Assembly (NCBI RefSeq): GCF_008329565.1
Contig: NZ_NPKT01000023.1
Location: forward strand, 29,941 to 93,940
DNA length: 64,000 nucleotides
DNA from: Mycolicibacterium sp. P1-5
GTDB taxonomy: Bacteria; Actinomycetota; Actinomycetes; Mycobacteriales; Mycobacteriaceae
Reading direction: 5' to 3'
The position numbers and the translations under genes were made by a program. Positions within the stretch are counted from its first letter, which is position 1. The number at the start of each line of letters is the position of its first letter. The notes under the pieces are model-generated. The model had not been told where the DNA came from and made no database searches. It saw only the letters and a program-made list of their open reading frames with translations. This document shows positions 59,708 through 64,000 of this stretch, one piece after another.

Positions 59708-60898
59708 ATGCAACTGTCATTCGATCCCGACGTCGTGTCGTTCCGCGACGAGTTCAGCGCGTTTCTCGATGCCAACCTGCCCACCGAGGCCGAAACCCTC
59801 GAGCGGCCCCGGTCTGTGTCGCACATGCCGGCCTGGGCGCGGCGCTGGCAGCGATTGTTGTTCGACAACGGCTGGCTGCTGCCCGGTCAGCCGCCCGAGT
59901 TCGGCGGCCGCAACGCCTCGATCCTTCAGCAGTTCGTCCATCTCGAGGAGCTCTGCCGACGCCGGATCTACCACAGCTTCAACCCGCAGGGCGTGAATAT
60001 CATTGCGGCGTCGCTGATCTCGTTCGGATCAGATGAGCAGAAGCACCAATGGGCGGTGCCCGTGCTCAAGGGCGAGAAGACCGCCTCGCTGGGAATGAGC
60101 GAGCCGAGCGCGGGATCGGACCTGGCCTCTCTACGCACCCGCGCTGAGCTTGTTTCTGGCGCTGACGCGCCCTACTTCGTGGTCAACGGTCAGAAGGTGT
60201 GGACCTCGGGTGCTCACGATGCCGACTTCCTGCTGACGTTTGTCCGGACCGACCCGGACGCCCCCAAGCACAAGGGCATCAGCGTGCTTCTCATTCCGAC
60301 CGACCTGCCCGGGGTGGTCTGCCGGCCATTCGCGTCGATCTGCGGGATCGACGACAAGGACTTCAACGAGGTGTTCTTCACCGATGTCCGGGTTCCCGCC
60401 GAGAACCTGGTCGGTCCGCTCAATGGCGGTTGGGGAGTGGCCAACGGGTCCCTTGGCCATGAGCGCACGATGATGTGGCTCGGATTCGCCGACCGCATCG
60501 CCAATATGATCGGCGATTTCGAGCCGAAGACGCCCCTGGAGAAAGACCAGTACGCGTCGATGATCATGGACTACCAGGCGCTGCGCCTGATGGGTTCCTC
60601 AGGACTGGCCAAGGCGGCGCGCGGCGAGACCGACGTGGCCTCCGTGTCGGTGGTCAAGCTGTTCGGCTCCGAGGCGGAGCTACGGGCGTCCGAGTATGCG
60701 CTCACCGCAAGCGGATCCGACGGTCTGGTACATCCGTCCAGCACGGGGCCCTACGCGCACCTCAACTTGGACCATTACTTCGCCAGTTGGTTCGAGCGTC
60801 ATGCCCGGAGTTTCTCCGGAACGATCGCCGGGGGTACTTCGGAGATTCAGCGCAACATCATCGCTCAGCAGGTGCTGAGCCTGCCGCGTTCGAAGTAG
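59708..60898 (+). CDS. Acyl-CoA dehydrogenase, long partner (pair 3)
   Basis: This 396-residue protein starts immediately after the partner stop (TAGATG). It contains MSEPSAGSDLASLRT (signature 1), NGQKVWTSGAHD and a C-terminal GTIAGGTSEIQRNIIAQQVLSL, and lacks QxxGGxG. The likely base is in LGHERTMMW. It completes the third split pair and ends the catabolic island. Confidence 0.92.
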   Translation: MQLSFDPDVVSFRDEFSAFLDANLPTEAETLERPRSVSHMPAWARRWQRLLFDNGWLLPGQPPEFGGRNASILQQFVHLEELCRRRIYHSFNPQGVNIIAASLISFGSDEQKHQWAVPVLKGEKTASLGMSEPSAGSDLASLRTRAELVSGADAPYFVVNGQKVWTSGAHDADFLLTFVRTDPDAPKHKGISVLLIPTDLPGVVCRPFASICGIDDKDFNEVFFTDVRVPAENLVGPLNGGWGVANGSLGHERTMMWLGFADRIANMIGDFEPKTPLEKDQYASMIMDYQALRLMGSSGLAKAARGETDVASVSVVKLFGSEAELRASEYALTASGSDGLVHPSSTGPYAHLNLDHYFASWFERHARSFSGTIAGGTSEIQRNIIAQQVLSLPRSK

Positions 60899-61924
60899 GC
60901 CTTCGAGACAGGCCCTCGGCCCCCGGCCTGAGGCGCGTCCGCGGGTCCACCATGCCCGGTACGAGTGCTGACACCCTCGTCAGCGTGCTGGTGAAGGGTG
61001 TTTTCTGCACCGTGGTTAATTCGAACCCGAGGTGGGTATCACCCGTGTCACTGCATAAGACCGGACGCGCCGGAAGCCTGCCGGCGCCCCGTCGTGGGGC
61101 GTTTGCTGACCACCTTCTGGGGACGTCGAGGGCCTCTGAGGAATTCTCAGGTTATTGCCCGGTCGGCTTGCGGTGCAATGCGCGCTAGTTAACTTCGCTT
61201 GCAACAATTAATGCCACGCATCAATATGCACAGCGAATATCGATGACCACGATGTGGATAACACCGGGCCGCGTACGCCCGTCGGTGATCCGTGCACTCA
61301 ACGACTGGTCCAGGCACTGCTGGGCCGTGAAACGCGATGACCGCCATGTTCCCGATAGTTGGTGAGTTCAAACCGGTCTGTGCAAACTTCCTCACACGAC
61401 GTCCTCGTGGAGTGGGACGGCTTGGGCAAGGCCTGCTTGCGGTGGTCTCGCGGCGTGTCGGAGTTGTGAATCTGGATGAATTTTTTCTTAGGGTATCCGC
61501 GCAGCGCGATGCTGGTGGCGAATGTGCGGTCGCACTGTGAGCTCGCACTCACCTCTTGCTGGAATGTCGCCCAGGTCACGAATCCGGCAGGTTGCCGGGC
61601 GGTCAGGCCGGCGTGACGGCGGGGCCCGGGGGAGCCCGTCCGCAACGTGTTTAGCAGTGTTCACGATGTCTTTCGAGGCCCGCGAGCGATCGTGATCGAC
61701 TGCCTCACCCGTCACTCTGGCAGTCGAAGCACCGTAATTTGCTGAAAATATATATGCGCACACGTCAAATATTTGTAGTTAACTTTGATCTAGCTAACCG
61801 AAGGTGAATCAATTGCTAAGGCGGCCCAGCAACGTCAAAAAACCCAGAGCAAACGGTTGGCTACTTAGGTTCTTCTCAGGTATGTTCGCGCTTGTCGGGG
61901 TACATCATTTTTGAAGGGATAGTC
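60899..61924. other. Long gene-poor, AT-richer intergenic region
   Basis: No gene is convincingly supported in these 1,026 bases. Open frames exist (for example 61298-61645 minus) but lack family features and good ribosome binding sites. A weak hairpin (GCTGAC 60967-60972 / GTCAGC 60979-60984) may terminate the dehydrogenase operon. TAGTTAACTT occurs twice (61186-61195 and 61777-61786). The right end around 61745-61800 is AT-rich and probably holds the promoter of the repeat-protein gene. Confidence 0.55.
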
Positions 61925-64000
61925 ATGGACGTTGCTGTTCGGTCGTATCTGACCGCCGGGGTGGCAGTCTTCGGGGCCAGCGCGATTGTGCTGGCGCCGA
62001 TCCAGGTGACACCGCCGGATCTGCATCTGGTGCGCGATCGCGCAATGTCGGCACTCGCCGACGTCTCACTGTCCTCACTCCAAGACGTGATCCAAGCGAT
62101 CAACGATGGCTGGAACGGCGTGAAGGGTGGACTGAACGCCCTCAACAGCGCGGCGGACACCGCGATCACGCAATTCGGCGATGCCCTTCAGGCGACTCTG
62201 ATCACCGGAATCGGTTCCGGCAATACCGCTCTGCAGTCCGTCGTCGACGGTCTGCTTGACGGCGGAAGCACGCTCGCCCGCGCGGTCGACAACGCTTTTG
62301 CCGCGTTCCCAACCCCGCAAGCATTCATCAACGCGGTGGTTCAGGCCTTCTCCAACATCGATGTCAATCTCGGGCTGCAGATCCAGGCCGCACTGAATGC
62401 AGCACTGAATCTGAACCTGCAAGGAGCGGCCGACCTGGCCAATGCCCTGGCCGCCGGCGGCGCCGCACTCGCGGCTGCATTCAACGCCGCGGTGGCGGGC
62501 TTCCCGTCGCCCGCTCAATTTGCGGCTGCATTCGAAGCCGCGCTCGCTGGCGTCAGCCCGACGCTGGGGATCGTGGCCAACGTGATCACCAACCTCACTG
62601 GTGCGCTGGGCAACGTCATCACGGCCGCGATCACGGCCAAGGTCGACATGTTCCAGGCGGTCCTCACCGCACTGCGTGATAGTGGCAGTGCGCTCGCGGC
62701 GGCCTTCCAGGCGGCGTTGACGGCGTTCCCGAATCCGGCGGCGTTCTTCAACACACTGGTTCAGGCGTTCACGAACATCAACGCCAACCTGGGCCTGCAG
62801 TTGATGCTCGCGCTCAGCGGAGAGATCAATGGGCTGGGCGACTTCATCCAGGCTCTGGCCAACGGGGGCGCAACCCTGGCGGCAGCGTTCAACGCGGCGC
62901 TGGGCGGCTTCCCGAGCCCGCAGGCCTTCGTCAACGCGCTCACCGGTGCGCTGGCCGCGATCAACCCGACCCTCGGCGTGTTCGCGAACGCGTTCACCAC
63001 GTTCACCGGCCAGCTTGCGGACACCATTCAGGCCGGAATTGCCGGGGGGCTCACCGGTTTCCAGGCGCTGCTGAATGCGCTGGGTAACCCGGCGAGTGCT
63101 TTGGCGGCGGCGTTCCAGGCGGCGTTGGCGGCGTTCCCGAACCCGGCGGCGTTCTTCAACGCGCTGGTTCAGGCGTTCAGCAACGTCGATGTCAATCTGG
63201 GTCTGGCCTTGCAGGCCGCACTCAGTGTCGGTGTTGATGGGCTGCAGGGCTTCGTCAATGCTCTGGTCAACGGCGGCACCACGTTGGCGGCGGCGTTCAA
63301 CGCAGCGCTGGCCAACTTCCCGAACCCGCAGGCATTCGTCAACGCCCTCGTCGGAGCGTTCGCAGCGCTGAACCCGACATTGGGCATCCTGGCCAATGCG
63401 TTCACCACGTTCACCGGCCAGCTTGCGGACACGATCCAGGCCGGAATTGCTGGGGGGCTCACCGGTTTCCAGGCGCTGCTGAATGCGCTGGGTAACCCGG
63501 CGAGTGCGTTGGCGGCGGCGTTCCAGGCGGCGTTGGCGGCGTTCCCGAATCCGGCGGCGTTCTTCAACGCGCTGGTTCAGGCGTTCAGCAACGTCGATGT
63601 CAACCTGGGTCTGGCCTTGCAGGCCGCACTCAGTGTCGGTGTTGATGGGCTGCAGGGCTTCGTCAACGCTTTGGTCAACGGCGGCACCACGTTGGCGGCG
63701 GCGTTCAATGCGGCGCTGGCCAACTTCCCGAGCCCGGCTGCGTTCGCGGCAGCGCTCACCGGCGCGCTCGCGGCGGTCAACCCGACCCTGGGCGTGCTGG
63801 CCAATGCGTTCACCACGTTCACCGGCCAACTGGCCGACACGATCCAGGCTGGAATTGCCGGGGGGCTCACCGGTTTCCAGGCGCTGCTGAATGCGCTGGG
63901 TAACCCGGCGAGTGCTTTGGCGGCGGCGTTCCAGGCGGCGTTGGCGGCGTTCCCGAACCCGGCGGCGTTCTTCAACGCGCTGGTTCAGGCGTTCAGCAAC
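61925..64000 (+). CDS. Large exported alanine-rich repeat protein, N-terminal part
   Basis: The frame is open from ATG 61925 (AAGGGA upstream) to the window edge, at least 692 residues. Residues 1-27 (VRSYLTAGVAVFGASAIVLAP) form a signal or anchor typical of a mycobacterial exported family, some members of which are labelled GjpA-type outer-membrane porins. The rest is Ala/Leu/Phe/Asn-rich and built from 136-residue repeats with blocks such as AALAAFPNPAAFFNALVQAF and TTFTGQLADTIQAGIAGG. Predicted mostly helical, so a porin label is uncertain. The long minus-strand frame here is its shadow. Confidence 0.85.
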   Translation, partial: MDVAVRSYLTAGVAVFGASAIVLAPIQVTPPDLHLVRDRAMSALADVSLSSLQDVIQAINDGWNGVKGGLNALNSAADTAITQFGDALQATLITGIGSGNTALQSVVDGLLDGGSTLARAVDNAFAAFPTPQAFINAVVQAFSNIDVNLGLQIQAALNAALNLNLQGAADLANALAAGGAALAAAFNAAVAGFPSPAQFAAAFEAALAGVSPTLGIVANVITNLTGALGNVITAAITAKVDMFQAVLTALRDSGSALAAAFQAALTAFPNPAAFFNTLVQAFTNINANLGLQLMLALSGEINGLGDFIQALANGGATLAAAFNAALGGFPSPQAFVNALTGALAAINPTLGVFANAFTTFTGQLADTIQAGIAGGLTGFQALLNALGNPASALAAAFQAALAAFPNPAAFFNALVQAFSNVDVNLGLALQAALSVGVDGLQGFVNALVNGGTTLAAAFNAALANFPNPQAFVNALVGAFAALNPTLGILANAFTTFTGQLADTIQAGIAGGLTGFQALLNALGNPASALAAAFQAALAAFPNPAAFFNALVQAFSNVDVNLGLALQAALSVGVDGLQGFVNALVNGGTTLAAAFNAALANFPSPAAFAAALTGALAAVNPTLGVLANAFTTFTGQLADTIQAGIAGGLTGFQALLNALGNPASALAAAFQAALAAFPNPAAFFNALVQAFSN
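62665..64000 (+). repeat. 408-bp tandem repeats
   Basis: In phase at GAATGCG, units start at 62665 (diverged), 63073, 63481 and 63889 (cut by the window), each exactly 408 bp (136 codons). Units 63073 and 63481 are nearly identical over their first 250 bp, with differences mostly at third codon positions. An older copy upstream (near 62257) is spaced by 420 bp. Confidence 0.92.

Noticed and set aside
60955..61763. Several short open frames in the gene-poor region
   Set aside because: None has a recognised family, good ribosome binding site or plausible composition; they overlap each other on both strands.
62075..63829. 584-residue minus-strand open frame rich in Arg and Glu
   Set aside because: It is the shadow of the + strand repeat gene starting at 61925. 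It repeats RRRQR-type low-complexity sequence, has no ribosome binding site and mirrors the 408-bp units.

Overview
The window looks like chromosome from a rapidly growing mycobacterium (Mycolicibacterium type). The clues are very high GC, two MspA-family porin genes, a PGRS-type glycine-rich exported protein, many fadE-type acyl-CoA dehydrogenases, an F420-type luciferase-like oxidoreductase, LprD/DUF3817-like neighbours, and small Pro/Ala-rich exported proteins. I saw no insertion sequence, prophage module, CRISPR array or rRNA. There is one tRNA (Leu, anticodon TAG).

Layout. 1-9.5 kb: end of an MFS exporter, two small membrane proteins, tRNA-Leu, an unusual stretch of very small ORFs beside the tRNA, a CocE/S15-type lipoprotein hydrolase, a pseudokinase-flippase membrane protein, a two-gene chromate transporter and a phospholipase D-like protein. 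9.5-16 kb: an envelope block with two paralogous exported proteins, two divergent MspA-type porins, an exported protein, a PGRS protein lacking a PE domain, an anchored protein and a small four-cysteine exported protein. 16-21.4 kb: SDR, aldehyde dehydrogenase, DUF1330 protein, and the 3-oxoacid CoA-transferase genes scoA/scoB divergent from an IclR regulator with two clear palindromic operators.

21.5-60.9 kb is a roughly 39-kb catabolic island of at least ten operons. It encodes a split B12-dependent acyl-CoA mutase with its MeaB chaperone, an acyl-CoA synthetase and two family III CoA-transferases for activation. It also encodes eight acyl-CoA dehydrogenases (three tandem pairs in which the family signatures are split between partners), an enoyl-CoA hydratase-like protein, an SDR and a thiolase. 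A fused DUF35/thiolase-like protein of the Ltp2 aldolase type is present, with a Rieske oxygenase, a separate Rieske ferredoxin, and a P450 with its 3Fe-4S ferredoxin. A second 3Fe-4S ferredoxin sits next to a NuoF-like flavoprotein. Four amidohydrolase-superfamily proteins, two hydroxyisobutyrate-dehydrogenase-like proteins and two alpha/beta hydrolases complete the set. A TetR gene near the middle (31955-32611) sits beside palindromes of the form GAGAA-N5-TTCTC. Matching palindromes recur upstream of at least five other transcription units in the island, so the island is probably one regulon. A plausible flow is oxygenation, CoA activation, beta-oxidation, retro-aldol or thiolytic cleavage, and B12-dependent carbon-skeleton rearrangement of a branched acyl-CoA. 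I cannot name the substrate from sequence alone; a branched or cyclic hydrophobic compound fits best.

60.9-64 kb: a 1-kb gene-poor, AT-richer stretch, then the start of a large exported repeat protein on the + strand that runs off the window. It contains near-identical 408-bp tandem repeats.
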